A stretch of 64,000 bases of DNA, taken from Microbulbifer sp. ALW1. Lineage in GTDB: Bacteria > Pseudomonadota > Gammaproteobacteria > Pseudomonadales > Cellvibrionaceae. The position numbers were made by a program, and so were the translations under genes. Within the stretch, counting starts at the first letter, position 1, and every line of letters starts with the position of its first letter. The stretch covers positions 640,001 through 704,000 of the forward strand of contig NZ_CP047569.1 in NCBI RefSeq assembly GCF_009903625.1, in the 5' to 3' direction. Below the pieces are notes generated by a model. That model did not search any database. It worked only from the letters and a program-made list of their open reading frames with translations, and was not told where the DNA came from. Shown piece after piece: positions 9,279-22,381 of this stretch.

Positions 9279-10187
9279 ATGGCCGCCAAACGCAAGGGCC
9301 TGGGGAAAGGGCTTTCCCACCTGATCAGCAATAACGCCAGTGAGGCCATCGCCGTCGCCACCGGTGAGCGCAACGGCGATATCGTCGAGCGTGTGGATGG
9401 GGAGCTGAAAGAGCTGCCGATCGAATTCCTGCAGCGCGGCCGTTACCAGCCGCGCCGCGACTTTCCGCAGGAGTCTCTGCAAGAGCTGGCGGACTCCATT
9501 CGCGTCCAGGGCATCATGCAGCCGATCGTGGTACGCCCGATCGGTGAGCACAAATACGAGATTATCGCTGGTGAGCGCCGCTGGCGTGCCGCGCAGCTGG
9601 CGTCGCTGGATAAGGTTCCGGCGCTGATCCGCGACGTTTCCGACGAAGCCGCCATCGCCATGGCGCTGATCGAGAATATCCAGCGGGAAGACCTCAACCC
9701 GGTGGAAGAGGCTATAGCTCTCAAGCGTCTGCAGGACGAGTTCGAACTCACCCAGCAGCAGGTCGCCGAGGCGGTGGGCAAGTCCCGCACTGCAGTAACG
9801 AATCTGTTGCGCCTGCTGAGCCTGACCGACGAGGTGCGCACTTTTCTCGAGCGCGGCGATATCGAAACCGGCCACGCCAAGGCTCTACTGGGCCTTGGCG
9901 GTGACGACCAGCGCCAGGCCGCCCGCCAGGTGGTGGAGCGCGGCCTGACCGTGCGCCAGACCGAGGCCCTGGTTCGCCGCATTCATGAGGAGGCTGGTAA
10001 GCCGAAGGTAAAGAAACCCGAGGTAGACCCGAATATTCGCCGCCTCACTGAGCGCCTGGCAGAAAAAATTGGCGTGCCTGTCAGCATTGATCACAGCGAC
10101 AAGGGTGCCGGTAAACTGGTGCTCAAGTACACCAGTCTGGATGAGCTGGACGGCATTCTGGCCCACCTGGGGTACAGCGAAGACTGA
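9279..10187 (+). CDS. parB: Chromosome partitioning protein ParB (Spo0J)
   Basis: The 302-residue protein starts AAKRKGLGKGLSHLI, the ParA-stimulating N-terminus. It has the ParB/Srx CTP-binding box GERRWRA at 98-104 and a helix-turn-helix near 157-181 (TQQQVAEAVGKSRTAVTNLLRLL), which binds parS. A C-terminal dimerisation region follows. It is co-transcribed with parA. A perfect parS site was not found by eye in the window. The gene is followed by a hairpin at 10292-10318. Confidence 0.96.
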   Translation: MAAKRKGLGKGLSHLISNNASEAIAVATGERNGDIVERVDGELKELPIEFLQRGRYQPRRDFPQESLQELADSIRVQGIMQPIVVRPIGEHKYEIIAGERRWRAAQLASLDKVPALIRDVSDEAAIAMALIENIQREDLNPVEEAIALKRLQDEFELTQQQVAEAVGKSRTAVTNLLRLLSLTDEVRTFLERGDIETGHAKALLGLGGDDQRQAARQVVERGLTVRQTEALVRRIHEEAGKPKVKKPEVDPNIRRLTERLAEKIGVPVSIDHSDKGAGKLVLKYTSLDELDGILAHLGYSED

Positions 10188-10291
10188 TCCCGGCAGCCGC
10201 CGAAGCCCCGCAAACCGTTACGGTTGCAACGTTTCGGTTATGTTGCACCAGAATGCAGCCTTCCAAGCTGCGCCAAAATGGTGCTCGAATG

Positions 10292-10325
10292 GCGCCCACT
10301 TCCCCTGGTAGTGGGCGCTTGCTTT
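10292..10325 (+). terminator. Hairpin after parB, probable terminator
   Basis: GCGCCCACT (10292-10300) pairs with AGTGGGCGC (10310-10318) over a 9-base loop and is followed by TTGCTTT. The tail is interrupted, so termination may be partial. It lies between parB and atpI. Confidence 0.55.
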
Positions 10326-10465
10326 AGGTGGGTTTAGCGGCAAAAGACCGCGAACGACAGGGGATCTGAAGGGATTTGCCAGTTGAATCGCCTCGCCTGT
10401 TCCTACATAATTCGCACGCCCAAAAATTGGGCGGAGATCAAAATCTGGCCGGCCTGTTCCCGCCT

Positions 10466-10858
10466 ATGCGCAATCCCCCGGTAGTAAAGATTTCGCTGAT
10501 CCAGCTGGCAGTTGTTGTGTTGGCTGCGCTGGCGCTCGAATTGACGCTGGGGCGGATTATTGCCCTCTCCGCCCTACTTGGTAGCCTCCTGTGTGTGCTG
10601 CCCAATCTGTATTTTGGCCTGCGCGCCTTTGAGTTATTTGGGCCCGACCGCGACAAGATCCGCGGTGCGCGCGCAAGCCAGCGCGCGGTGGGAAGTTTCT
10701 ACCGCGCCGAAACCGGCAAGTTTGCGATGACCCTGGTGGGGTTCGCGGCGGTGTTTGCCAGCGTCAAGACGCTGAACCCCGCAATGCTGTTTATCAGCTA
10801 TAGCTTGTGCATGATTTTGCAATGGATTCTCGTGGCCCGACTGCATACAAAGACGTAG
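10466..10858 (+). CDS. atpI: ATP synthase protein I
   Basis: The 130-residue product from ATG 10466 has four hydrophobic segments and the subunit I pattern ALLGSLLCVLPNLYFGLRAF near residues 30-55. AtpI is a non-structural membrane protein that helps assemble the c-ring or carries Mg2+. The open frame extends 30 codons upstream, but that part is not like the family. It opens the atp operon, 115 bases before atpB. The assignment rests on position and the membrane pattern. Confidence 0.85.
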   Translation: MRNPPVVKISLIQLAVVVLAALALELTLGRIIALSALLGSLLCVLPNLYFGLRAFELFGPDRDKIRGARASQRAVGSFYRAETGKFAMTLVGFAAVFASVKTLNPAMLFISYSLCMILQWILVARLHTKT

Positions 10859-10966
10859 CAGTGGCCCAGGAGCCCCCGAAGAGTGACTGCGCCGAAAGGT
10901 TGAGGGTTTGACGCCCTGCGCAGAGATGGGGTTCCCGAAAAAGTTTTTTATCTTAGAACGTGTTGA

Positions 10967-11942
<976 letters not shown>

Positions 11943-11967
11943 AAACAGGTTTTCGTTTGTACTTTAA

Positions 11968-12270
<303 letters not shown>

Positions 12271-12324
12271 TCCATCGTTCCAATTGCCCTTTAACCCATT
12301 TTTGAAAGAGCAAGAGGTGTCGGT

Positions 12325-12795
12325 GTGAATATCAACCTGACTCTGATCGGCCAGTCGATCACCTTTCTCGCCTTCGTATGGTTCTGCTGGAAGTATGTCT
12401 GGCCGGCCCTGCTGGGTGTTATGCAAGAGCGTGAGCAGAAAATTGCTACCGGTCTGCAAGAAGCCGAGCGCGCGGAGAAAGATCTTGAGCTGGCACAGCG
12501 TAAAGCTGTCGAGCAACTGAAAGAAGCCAAAGCCCAGGCGGCTGAAATCATCGATGGCGCCAACAAGCGCGCCAACCAGATCGTTGAAGAAGCCAAAACG
12601 GCTGCGCGTAGCGAAGGCGATCGCCTGAAAGCTGCCGCTGAGGCGGAAATCGAACAGGAAGTAAACCGTGCGAAAGAACAACTTCGCTCGCGTGTTGCTG
12701 CCCTGTCTGTTGCCGGCGCGGAAAAAATCCTCTCAGTCAACATCGATGCCAAAGTGCACGATGACATGATCGAGAAACTGGCAGCCGAGCTGTAA
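12325..12795 (+). CDS. atpF: F0F1 ATP synthase subunit b
   Basis: The product has 156 residues, the same length as in E. coli. It has one N-terminal membrane helix (residues 5-27) and a long charged coiled coil rich in Ala, Glu and Lys, the peripheral stalk that holds the alpha-beta hexamer. It starts at GTG 12325 behind an AAGAGG site (12311-12316). Eleven bases separate it from atpH. Confidence 0.97.
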   Translation: MNINLTLIGQSITFLAFVWFCWKYVWPALLGVMQEREQKIATGLQEAERAEKDLELAQRKAVEQLKEAKAQAAEIIDGANKRANQIVEEAKTAARSEGDRLKAAAEAEIEQEVNRAKEQLRSRVAALSVAGAEKILSVNIDAKVHDDMIEKLAAEL

Positions 12796-12806
12796 GCGAG
12801 GAACCC

Positions 12807-13340
12807 ATGGCGGAACTAAGCACTCTGGCCCGGCCCTACGCGAAAGCGGCATTTGCCAGCGCACAACAAAGCTCCAACCTTTCCGGTTGGAGTGTTGCGT
12901 TGGCAACCGCAGCGGCGGTCAGCCAGAACGAAAAAATTGGCGAGCTGCTGGATAACCCACAGCTGACCAGTGAAGTGCGTGCGGAAAAATTCCTGTCTGT
13001 CTGTGGCGACTTTGAACAGCCACAACAGAACTTCATCAAGTTGCTGGCGGAAAACCACCGCCTGGCACTGTTGCCGGAAATTTCCGAACTGTTCGAAATC
13101 CTGAAGGCCGAAGCGGAAGCCACTCTCGAAGTGGAAGTTCTCTCCGCCCGCCCGCTCAGCGCAGAACAGACCCAGCGTCTCACTCAGGCACTCAGCAAGA
13201 AGTTTTCCCGTGAAGTGCACCTGCACAACGCGGTTGATGAAAGTCTGCTGGGCGGCGCCATTGTGCGCGCCGGCGACACGGTCATCGATGGCACCGTGCG
13301 CGGCCGACTGGCTAAACTCGCCGAGGCGATGAACTCCTAA
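12807..13340 (+). CDS. atpH: F0F1 ATP synthase subunit delta
   Basis: The 177-residue protein begins LARPYAKAAFASA, the usual delta-subunit N-terminus, and ends with the family block LLGGAIVRAGDTVIDGTVRGRLAKL. Delta links the b-subunit stalk to the top of the alpha-beta ring. Length is normal. A strong hairpin follows, directly before atpA. Confidence 0.97.
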   Translation: MAELSTLARPYAKAAFASAQQSSNLSGWSVALATAAAVSQNEKIGELLDNPQLTSEVRAEKFLSVCGDFEQPQQNFIKLLAENHRLALLPEISELFEILKAEAEATLEVEVLSARPLSAEQTQRLTQALSKKFSREVHLHNAVDESLLGGAIVRAGDTVIDGTVRGRLAKLAEAMNS

Positions 13341-13348
13341 ATTATCGT

Positions 13349-13374
13349 CCCCTCTACCGCACGCGGTGGAGGGG
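13349..13374 (+). promoter_or_regulatory. Intercistronic hairpin atpH-atpA
   Basis: CCCCTCTACCGC (13349-13360) pairs over a two-base loop with GCGGTGGAGGGG (13363-13374): 12 base pairs with one G-U. It ends a few bases before the GAGGAA ribosome site of atpA and has no T-tract. Confidence 0.6.
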
Positions 13375-13391
13375 AGTTCGAGGAACAGAGC

Positions 13392-14936
13392 ATGCAGCAA
13401 CTGAATCCCTCTGAGATCAGTGAAATTATCAAGAGCCGCATCGACAATCTCGATGTGAGCACCGAAGCCCAGAATGAGGGCACCATTGTTTCCGTATCCG
13501 ACGGTATCATCCGCATCCACGGCCTGGCCGACGTGATGTACGGTGAAATGATCGAATTCGAGGGCGGCGTCTACGGTATGGCGCTGAACCTGGAGCGCGA
13601 TTCCGTTGGTGCTGTAATCCTGGGTGACTACAAATCTCTGGCTGAAGGCCAGAAGTGTCGTTGCACCGGCCGCATCCTGGAAGCTCCGGTTGGTCCGGAA
13701 CTGCTGGGCCGCGTGGTAGACGCACTGGGTAACCCGATTGACGGTAAAGGTCCGCTGAACAACAAGCTGACCGACGCGGTTGAGAAAGTAGCCCCCGGCG
13801 TAATCGCCCGTCAGTCCGTTGACCAGCCGGTTCAGACCGGTCTGAAAGCGGTAGACACCATGATCCCGATCGGCCGTGGCCAGCGTGAGCTGATCATTGG
13901 CGACCGTCAGATCGGTAAGACTGCGGTTGCGATCGATGCGATCATCAACCAGAAAGGCACCGGCATTAAGTGTATCTACGTTGCCGTAGGCCAGAAGCAG
14001 TCCTCTATTGCCAACGTTGTACGCAAGCTGGAAGAGCACGGCGCCATGGACCACACCATCGTGGTTGCCGCTGGTGCTGCCGACCCGGCTGCGATGCAGT
14101 TCCTGGCGCCCTACGTTGGCTGCACCATGGGTGAGTACTTCCGCGACCGCGGTGAAGACGCCCTGATCATTTACGATGACCTGACCAAGCAGGCTTGGGC
14201 CTACCGTCAGATCTCCCTGCTGCTGAAGCGTCCTCCGGGCCGTGAAGCCTACCCGGGTGACGTTTTCTACTTGCACTCCCGTCTGCTGGAGCGTGCCGCG
14301 CGTGTAAACGCCGACTACGTAGAGAAGTTCACCAACGGTGAAGTGAAAGGCAAAACCGGCTCCCTGACCGCGCTGCCGATCATCGAAACCCAGGCGGGTG
14401 ACGTTTCCGCGTTCGTACCGACCAACGTAATCTCCATTACCGATGGTCAGATCTTCCTGGAAACCGACCTGTTCAACGCGGGTGTACGTCCTGCGATCAA
14501 CCCGGGTATCTCCGTATCCCGAGTTGGTGGTTCCGCCCAGACCAAGATCATCAAGAAGCTGTCCGGTGGTATCCGTACCGCTCTGGCCCAGTACCGTGAG
14601 CTCGCGGCCTTCTCCCAGTTCGCTTCCGACCTGGACGAAGCCACCAAAGCCCAGCTGGACCACGGTGAGCGCGTAACCGAGCTGATGAAGCAGAAGCAGT
14701 ACTCTCCGCTGTCGATCGCGGACATGGCTGTTTCCGTTTACGCCGCGGACAAGGGTTACCTGAACAACGTAGAAGTTAACAAAGTGCTGGACTTCGAATC
14801 CGCCCTGCTCGCTTACATGAATAGCGAACACGCAGAGCTGATGGCGCAAGTAAACAGCACCGGTAACTACAACGACGAAATCGACAACGCCTTCAAGGCT
14901 GCGATCGAGAAGTTCGTCGCTACCGGTAGCTGGTAA
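13392..14936 (+). CDS. atpA: F0F1 ATP synthase subunit alpha
   Basis: The 514-residue protein starts [17 protein letters not shown] and has the P-loop GDRQIGKT at 170-177. It also has the Arg-finger region [10 protein letters not shown] and the conserved [22 protein letters not shown]. Alpha alternates with beta in the catalytic head and holds non-catalytic nucleotide sites. Length matches E. coli (513). It reads within the complete atp operon and is followed by a hairpin-bearing spacer before atpG. Confidence 0.98.
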   Translation: MQQLNPSEISEIIKSRIDNLDVSTEAQNEGTIVSVSDGIIRIHGLADVMYGEMIEFEGGVYGMALNLERDSVGAVILGDYKSLAEGQKCRCTGRILEAPVGPELLGRVVDALGNPIDGKGPLNNKLTDAVEKVAPGVIARQSVDQPVQTGLKAVDTMIPIGRGQRELIIGDRQIGKTAVAIDAIINQKGTGIKCIYVAVGQKQSSIANVVRKLEEHGAMDHTIVVAAGAADPAAMQFLAPYVGCTMGEYFRDRGEDALIIYDDLTKQAWAYRQISLLLKRPPGREAYPGDVFYLHSRLLERAARVNADYVEKFTNGEVKGKTGSLTALPIIETQAGDVSAFVPTNVISITDGQIFLETDLFNAGVRPAINPGISVSRVGGSAQTKIIKKLSGGIRTALAQYRELAAFSQFASDLDEATKAQLDHGERVTELMKQKQYSPLSIADMAVSVYAADKGYLNNVEVNKVLDFESALLAYMNSEHAELMAQVNSTGNYNDEIDNAFKAAIEKFVATGSW

Positions 14937-14945
14937 GTACCCGTG

Positions 14946-14977
14946 TGCAGGAGTAAGTCTCGCGACCTGCTCCTGCA
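14946..14977 (+). promoter_or_regulatory. Intercistronic hairpin atpA-atpG
   Basis: TGCAGGAG (14946-14953) and CTCCTGCA (14970-14977) form an 8-bp perfect stem with a 16-base loop that itself contains AGTC and GAC. There is no T-tract. It lies between the atpA stop and the atpG ribosome site. Confidence 0.5.
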
Positions 14978-15007
14978 GGTTAACTTCCGGCAAAAAGGTA
15001 ACTGACT

Positions 15008-17304
<2,297 letters not shown>

Positions 17305-17313
17305 GGCACGCGC

Positions 17314-17341
17314 GTGGCACCCGTAAATATACGGGTGCCAC
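17314..17341 (+). promoter_or_regulatory. Intercistronic hairpin atpD-atpC
   Basis: A 12-bp perfect stem, GTGGCACCCGTA (17314-17325) and its complement (17330-17341), has a four-base AATA loop. No T-tract follows, so read-through into atpC is expected. Confidence 0.65.
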
Positions 17342-17371
17342 AAGGCAAACAGCTGAGAATGAGGTAGCCTT

Positions 17372-17791
17372 ATGGCTATGACAGTACATTGCGACATCGT
17401 TAGCGCAGAGGAATCCCTCTTCTCCGGTCTGGTGAAGATGGTGATTGTCAGCGGCGTCGAAGGGGAACTCGGTATCTCCTACGGTCACGCGCAGCTGCTC
17501 ACCGCCCTCAAGCCGGGTCCGGTACGCATCATCAAGGATAATGGTGATGAAGAGGTGCTGTTCCTGAGCGGTGGCTATGCCGAAATCCAGCCGAATATGG
17601 TGACCATCCTCGCCGACATCGCCGAGCGCGAAATCGACGAAGAGGCGGCCAAAAAGGCGCGCGAAGAGGCGGAACACGCCCTGCGCAGCGCTCCGGCGGA
17701 TATCGACTATGCCCGCATCTCCGCGCAACTTGCCGAAGCCGAAGCCCGCCTGCGCACCATGCAGGCGATCCGCAGGGCCGCCGGTAAGTAA
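17372..17791 (+). CDS. atpC: F0F1 ATP synthase subunit epsilon
   Basis: The 139-residue protein has the N-terminal beta barrel ([36 protein letters not shown]) and a C-terminal helical hairpin rich in Ala, Glu and Arg that can inhibit the enzyme. Length matches the E. coli protein (139). It ends the atp operon and is followed by a strong intrinsic terminator. Confidence 0.97.
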   Translation: MAMTVHCDIVSAEESLFSGLVKMVIVSGVEGELGISYGHAQLLTALKPGPVRIIKDNGDEEVLFLSGGYAEIQPNMVTILADIAEREIDEEAAKKAREEAEHALRSAPADIDYARISAQLAEAEARLRTMQAIRRAAGK

Positions 17792-17813
17792 TTCCCGCAG
17801 TTTTGCAGGAAAT

Positions 17814-17842
17814 CGAAAAAAGCAGCTTCGGCTGCTTTTTTT
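17814..17842 (+). terminator. Intrinsic terminator of the atp operon
   Basis: An A-run, AGCAGC, a TTCG tetraloop and GCTGC followed by eight T residues form a textbook Rho-independent terminator 23 bases after atpC. Confidence 0.93.
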
Positions 17843-18162
17843 GTTTCAGACGGTTCAAAATTCGCAAAAATCACCCGATGCGACGCACAATTTTTTTGCG
17901 ATAGTGCTCGCAAAAACAACGCTGACTTTTCTCCCTAACTTGTCACCCGGGAATGTCTGAAAATCCCCCCCTGCCCCACAGCTCCCGCCATTATTGGGTC
18001 AACGACGCTTTCCGGTGTAAATGACCAAATTCATCTAATTCGTTCTTGTTACAAAGTGTTACTCAGCGCCAAAACCAACTGTGTTCTATTCAATGACCCA
18101 GTGGCGCAGCAGCACCTGCTGGCGCCACCTGAAATAAAAATAAATCTAGTCAGGAGGTCCCA
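17843..18162 (+). promoter_or_regulatory. 320-base leader before the secreted protease pair, with a 5' hairpin
   Basis: No gene is supported here. GTGGCGCAGCAG (18101-18112) pairs with CTGCTGGCGCCAC (18116-18128) with a single bulge, forming a stable hairpin about 35 bases before the start codon at 18163. An AGGAGG ribosome site at 18152-18157 lies between them. TTCGCAAAAA-like words recur near 17861-17915. A promoter must lie here, but no clear -35/-10 pair was recognised. Confidence 0.45.
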
Positions 18163-18768
18163 ATGCAATTCGGGAAATTATTCTCGCGCATATCCCTATT
18201 GGCGTCGTTGACGGCAGCCGCGCTGCTTTCCGTCTCCGCGCACGCTATGAAACTCAAAAACCAGAACCTCGAAGAACTGGTTGCCGAAGCCGATAGCATT
18301 CTTATCGGCCAGGTTGTCAGTGTCACCGATGGCTTCCAGAACAGTGCCCCGTTTACCGAAGTGACCATTCGTGTCGGTAGCGATGCCAAGGGCAAAGTGA
18401 AAGACGACACTGAATACACCTTCCGCCAGTTTGGTTTGATCAAGCCGCGCTCCATGGGCAACGGCAAGGTTTATCTCGGCGTTACCCCGGAAGGCTTCGC
18501 CAAGTGGAACCAAGGCGAGCAGGTTGTGGCCTTCATGTACAAAAAAGCCGAAATGACCGGCTTTCAGACCACCACCGGTATGGCGCAGGGCAAATTTATC
18601 GTGAGTAACGATAAGGCCACCAACGGGTTCAACAACCACGGCCTGTTCGAGGGCATGGACACCTCCGCCCTATCCGCCGAAGAACAGAACATGATTACCA
18701 ATCCTGGCTCCATGAGCGCAGCCACTTTTGTGGGCCTGGTTGGCAAGTTGGTTGAGGAGAGCAAATAA
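18163..18768 (+). CDS. Secreted protein of unknown function, partner of the metalloprotease downstream
   Basis: The 201-residue product has a clear Sec signal peptide (hydrophobic residues 9-26, cleavage after VSAHA). The mature part begins with NLEELVAEADSILIGQVVSV and is predicted to be mostly beta strands (TEVTIRVGSDAKGKVKDDTEYTF by description: alternating hydrophobic pattern). No family was recognised with confidence. Its stop overlaps the start of the next gene (TAATG), so both are translated together, which suggests an inhibitor, chaperone or accessory factor of that protease. It follows an AGGAGG site. The function is not known and the partner role is inference. Confidence 0.75.
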   Translation: MQFGKLFSRISLLASLTAAALLSVSAHAMKLKNQNLEELVAEADSILIGQVVSVTDGFQNSAPFTEVTIRVGSDAKGKVKDDTEYTFRQFGLIKPRSMGNGKVYLGVTPEGFAKWNQGEQVVAFMYKKAEMTGFQTTTGMAQGKFIVSNDKATNGFNNHGLFEGMDTSALSAEEQNMITNPGSMSAATFVGLVGKLVEESK

Positions 18769-21221
18769 TGAAAATGAAAAAGCTCAATATCGCGATGGCG
18801 TTGGCCCTCGCTTCCGCCGGTGCACAGGCCGGTGGCCCGCTGTACATTCACGAACCGACCATGCAGCCCTACAAATGGGATACTTCCAAGGGTGACATCC
18901 CGGTCTACACCGACGGTGGTCCGATGACACCGACCGCAGACGGTGGTCAGGTACAGGCATTTACCGTGAATTATGACGGTAATGTTTTCCTGACTATCGA
19001 ACAGGCGAATGCGGTTACCGCGAAAGCGATCGCCGAGTGGTCCAATGTAGAAACCTCCACCCTGAGTATGACCATTCAGGGCACCATCGAAGAACAGACC
19101 GGCATTGCCGACGTCAATGAAACCAATGTTGGTGAAATTTACGCGAAAGAAAACGGCTACGGTTTCTGGGTCAATTACGACACCGATGGCCAGATTCTCG
19201 AGCAGTATTTCGGTGTACCGAAAGACCAGGTGCTCGGCATTGCTTTCCCCGAGTGGGCCGACGAAGAGACCGGTGAAATTACCGAAGCCACCGCGCTGAT
19301 GAACGGCTGGTTTGTGGATATCAGTGATACCGAAGGGGAAAAAGTTGCCGGCGTATTCACCCACGAATTCGGCCATGCGATGAACATGTCCCACTCCCAG
19401 GCCAACGGTCACTTCAGCTATATGGCGGCGGCCTACCGTCCCTACTACGATGGCGTTCCGGGCTGTGACACTGCGACTTTGTTCAACGGTGCGCAGCGTC
19501 CTTCCGAGGACACCATCGAAACCATGTTCCCGTTCATCAATGTGCGCGGGGAAGCGGGACGTCAGCAGTCGACCATCAGCGTACGCGATGACATCGTCAA
19601 TATTTCCGACCTGTATCCGACCGATGCTTACAAATCCGAGTACGGTTCCATCACTGGCAAGCTGTACCTGAAAGACGGCGTCAGCGAATACTCCGGCATC
19701 AACATGGTGGCGCGGAACATCGACAACCCGATGTACGACGTGATTACCCAGCAGTCCGGTAACCTGACCCAGGGTATGGTCGGTCCGGACGGTACCTTCA
19801 CCATCAATGGCCTGCAGCCGGGTGCACGTTACGTGCTGTATACCGACACCATCAAGGCTGGCGGTTACCCCACTGCCCCGACCGCCATTGTTTCCCAGGC
19901 CGAGTACTGGAATGACGGTGAGAGTGCCAACCCTGGTGAAGACCGCGCGTGCAACTTCACCCCGATCACCGTACAGGCGGGTGAAACCAAGCAGACTGAT
20001 ATGTACTTCAACGGCTATCAGGATGGCATCCAGTACACCCCACTGGTGCAGGCATTCGTGACCGATCTTGCCAAGAATGGTAAGAAAGCCCTAGGTACCG
20101 TGGGCAACGGTATCCCGTTCGTGTATGACTCGGTACAAAAATCCTTTGCCCTGCACCCGAATACCGATGTGCGCAGCAACGGCGGTCGCATGAACAAAAA
20201 CGCCACCAAGGCGGCGATCACTGCAGACCTGGATGGCAATGGCATCAAAGAGCCGGCGACGTGGGACCTGGTCAGCAACAAGCTGAAGCCTATGCAGGAC
20301 CTGAACGGCAACACCTGTGGTGGATCCGGTAGTAACGGCACCCAATCCGCCGCCGTGTGGGACATGGATGACAGCGGCGAAGTCATAGTGGGACTCGGCT
20401 ACAAAGATGTCGATGGCGATGGCGTATGCCAGCGCAATGGCGGCGGTGAAATGGTGCCGGTGAAGTGGGACAAGCACGGCAGCATTGAGGAGCTTCCTTA
20501 CGACCTGCCAGGCTATGTACAGTGGGTGCGCGCTGATCGCGTTTCCGGTGATGGCAGCGTGATCACCGGGTCCAGCACCTACAAGCAGGTTGCCTGGGTC
20601 AATGGTGAATTCCGCGATATCTACAGCGAGTTTGGTGCCAAGAACGCCACGGCGATGACCGGTGATGGCGGCATCGTAGCGCTGGACACCGATACCGGCG
20701 TCAAGCTTTGGAACACCGCGACCGACGAACTGGAAGATATTGGCGGCCTGACCTGGTGTGAGGACATGGACTACAACCACTTCTTCCTTGGAAACCTATG
20801 TTCCAATCCGAGCTACGGGCCGGAATTCGTACAGAACTATTTTGGTCCCATTCAGGTTATGCCGACCGACATGAATGACGATGGCACGATGATCGTAGGT
20901 CGTGCCGGCTCATACTTTACCGGCTTTATTGGCGGTATCTATCTGAAAGGCATCGGCTGGATCAACACCCGTGACTTCTTCAAGAAGCAGGGTGTGGTGG
21001 AAGCGTCCCAGTTCCCGGTGGACAACCCGCTGTCGCTGAGCGCCAATGGTTCCGAGATGATGGGTAACCTCGCAGGTGCCACTATCACCTTCGACATCGA
21101 TATGGACACCGCGTTTGTGTGTAAAGACGGTCAGGATCGCGAAGTCAGCTTCCCCAAGCAGCTGATTGCAGAGGTTAAGGGCGGCGCCGAATTCGGTCGC
21201 TGTGCCCACCTGAACGACTAA
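18768..21221 (+). CDS. Secreted zinc metalloprotease (metzincin/matrixin-like) with C-terminal repeat domain
   Basis: The 817-residue protein has a signal peptide (MKMKKLNIAMALALASAGAQA is the visible leader, cleavage near residue 21). A zinc site HEFGHAMNMSH at residues 199-209 fits HExxHxx(G/N)xxH of metzincins, with YMAAAYR as a possible Met-turn. Residues about 300-420 look like a carboxypeptidase-regulatory-like beta domain (FTINGLQPGARYVLYTDT). The C-terminal 350 residues contain weak repeats of the HAF or propeller type (AAVWDMDDSGEVIVGLG, SGDGSVITGSS, ATAMTGDGGIVAL). It probably cleaves extracellular protein. It is translationally coupled to the small secreted protein upstream. Confidence 0.82.
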   Translation: MKMKKLNIAMALALASAGAQAGGPLYIHEPTMQPYKWDTSKGDIPVYTDGGPMTPTADGGQVQAFTVNYDGNVFLTIEQANAVTAKAIAEWSNVETSTLSMTIQGTIEEQTGIADVNETNVGEIYAKENGYGFWVNYDTDGQILEQYFGVPKDQVLGIAFPEWADEETGEITEATALMNGWFVDISDTEGEKVAGVFTHEFGHAMNMSHSQANGHFSYMAAAYRPYYDGVPGCDTATLFNGAQRPSEDTIETMFPFINVRGEAGRQQSTISVRDDIVNISDLYPTDAYKSEYGSITGKLYLKDGVSEYSGINMVARNIDNPMYDVITQQSGNLTQGMVGPDGTFTINGLQPGARYVLYTDTIKAGGYPTAPTAIVSQAEYWNDGESANPGEDRACNFTPITVQAGETKQTDMYFNGYQDGIQYTPLVQAFVTDLAKNGKKALGTVGNGIPFVYDSVQKSFALHPNTDVRSNGGRMNKNATKAAITADLDGNGIKEPATWDLVSNKLKPMQDLNGNTCGGSGSNGTQSAAVWDMDDSGEVIVGLGYKDVDGDGVCQRNGGGEMVPVKWDKHGSIEELPYDLPGYVQWVRADRVSGDGSVITGSSTYKQVAWVNGEFRDIYSEFGAKNATAMTGDGGIVALDTDTGVKLWNTATDELEDIGGLTWCEDMDYNHFFLGNLCSNPSYGPEFVQNYFGPIQVMPTDMNDDGTMIVGRAGSYFTGFIGGIYLKGIGWINTRDFFKKQGVVEASQFPVDNPLSLSANGSEMMGNLAGATITFDIDMDTAFVCKDGQDREVSFPKQLIAEVKGGAEFGRCAHLND

Positions 21222-21247
21222 CTATTCCTGCCCAATCCTTTCTTGTT

Positions 21248-21274
21248 AAGCCCGCCCTATGGCGGGCTTTTTTT
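21248..21274 (+). terminator. Intrinsic terminator after the metalloprotease gene
   Basis: AAGCCCGCC, a CTAT loop and GGCGGGCTT followed by a T-run make a perfect 9-bp hairpin terminator 26 bases after the stop codon. Confidence 0.92.
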
Positions 21275-21358
21275 ATACCTGTGATTTTAATTTCGGTCTC
21301 GCCGGGCCATCATTGCGCTATCGATCGAACGGATCTTTCCTCGAGCTCAATTGGAACC

Positions 21359-22381
21359 ATGAAGGCAGACATGACGAAAAATGGCGAGGTGCGAATCGGC
21401 CTGGCGCTGGGGAGTGGCGCAGCGAAAGGCTTCGCACACATTGGTGTTCTCCGGGTGCTGGATGAAATGGGGATCAAGCCCCATGTGATTGCTGGCACCT
21501 CGATGGGCGCTTTCGTGGGGGCCGCCTATTCCGCCGGTGCACTCGACAAGCTGGAAGAGTGGGTGCGGATGCTCGACAACTGGCGGGTATTTTCACTGCT
21601 GGATATCAACTGGTCACTGAGCGGCGGCGTGATTGGTGGTATCAAGCCATTTCGTGCATTTTTCGAGGATTTCGACTTCGAAAATATTGAAGATCTTCCC
21701 CTGCCGTTCACCGCCGTGGCAACCGACCTGCACAGCGGCCAGGAAATCTGGTTGCAGCGGGGCAATCTGCAGGATGCCGTCAGTGCCTCCTGTTCCATAC
21801 CGGGGCTGCTCTCACCCAAGGCCCTTTCCGGACGCTGGCTGGTCGACGGTGCCGTGGTCAATCCGGTTCCGGTCGACGTTTGTCGGGCCATGGGCGCAAC
21901 CACGGTAATTGCGGTGGATGTGACCGAAGATACCGCACCGCTGTTGGAGCGGGAGCACGGTGAGGTGAGAAAAGTCGTCAGTGAGAAGTCTTCCCGTGCC
22001 GACGAGCGCGTACTTGAAGTGGAAAGTGAACAGATAGCGCGGGCAGAAACGGACGGCGATCGTAAAGAGCACAGCTTTGCCGATGGCTTCTCCAAACTGG
22101 TTGAGCAGGGCCGGGAGCAACTCAACCATTTGCGCAGTCGCCGCGACGCAAAAGCGGCGCCTCCCGGCATGTTCGATACCATGCGTCGCGCCATGGAAAT
22201 ACTTGAGCGTCGCCACAAACGCACTCGTATGATGGGCGCACCGCCGGATGTATTGATCCTGCCGAAAGTCGGCGATATCGGTGGTAATGAATATGCGCGG
22301 GCTGCGGAAGCGATCGAACTGGGTGAGAAAGAAGCCCGTCGCCTGCGCACCTGGATTGAAGATATGGTTGCCCATGCCTGA
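21359..22381 (+). CDS. Patatin-like phospholipase (NTE/RssA type)
   Basis: From ATG 21359 the product is 340 residues. It has the glycine-rich oxyanion loop GSGAAKGFAHIGVL at residues 18-31, the nucleophile elbow GTSMG with Ser48, and the catalytic Asp163 in DGAVVNPVP. These are all the features of a Ser-Asp dyad lipid hydrolase. No signal peptide is seen, so it is probably cytoplasmic or peripheral on the membrane. The C-terminal third is a charged helical region not present in the smallest members. The stop overlaps the next start by 8 bases. An upstream in-frame start at 21281 is less likely. Confidence 0.85.
   Translation: MKADMTKNGEVRIGLALGSGAAKGFAHIGVLRVLDEMGIKPHVIAGTSMGAFVGAAYSAGALDKLEEWVRMLDNWRVFSLLDINWSLSGGVIGGIKPFRAFFEDFDFENIEDLPLPFTAVATDLHSGQEIWLQRGNLQDAVSASCSIPGLLSPKALSGRWLVDGAVVNPVPVDVCRAMGATTVIAVDVTEDTAPLLEREHGEVRKVVSEKSSRADERVLEVESEQIARAETDGDRKEHSFADGFSKLVEQGREQLNHLRSRRDAKAAPPGMFDTMRRAMEILERRHKRTRMMGAPPDVLILPKVGDIGGNEYARAAEAIELGEKEARRLRTWIEDMVAHA

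Noticed and set aside
8376..9875. 499-residue minus-strand frame across parA-parB
   Set aside because: It spans two certain genes on the other strand and shows no protein-like pattern.
8251..10465. A parS site near parAB
   Set aside because: No TGTTTCACGTGAAACA-like 16-base palindrome was found by eye in or around the par genes; a computed search would be needed to exclude degenerate sites.
12816..14993. 725-residue open frame antisense to atpH-atpA
   Set aside because: Both atp genes are certain, and the antisense frame is a by-product of low stop-codon frequency in highly biased codons.
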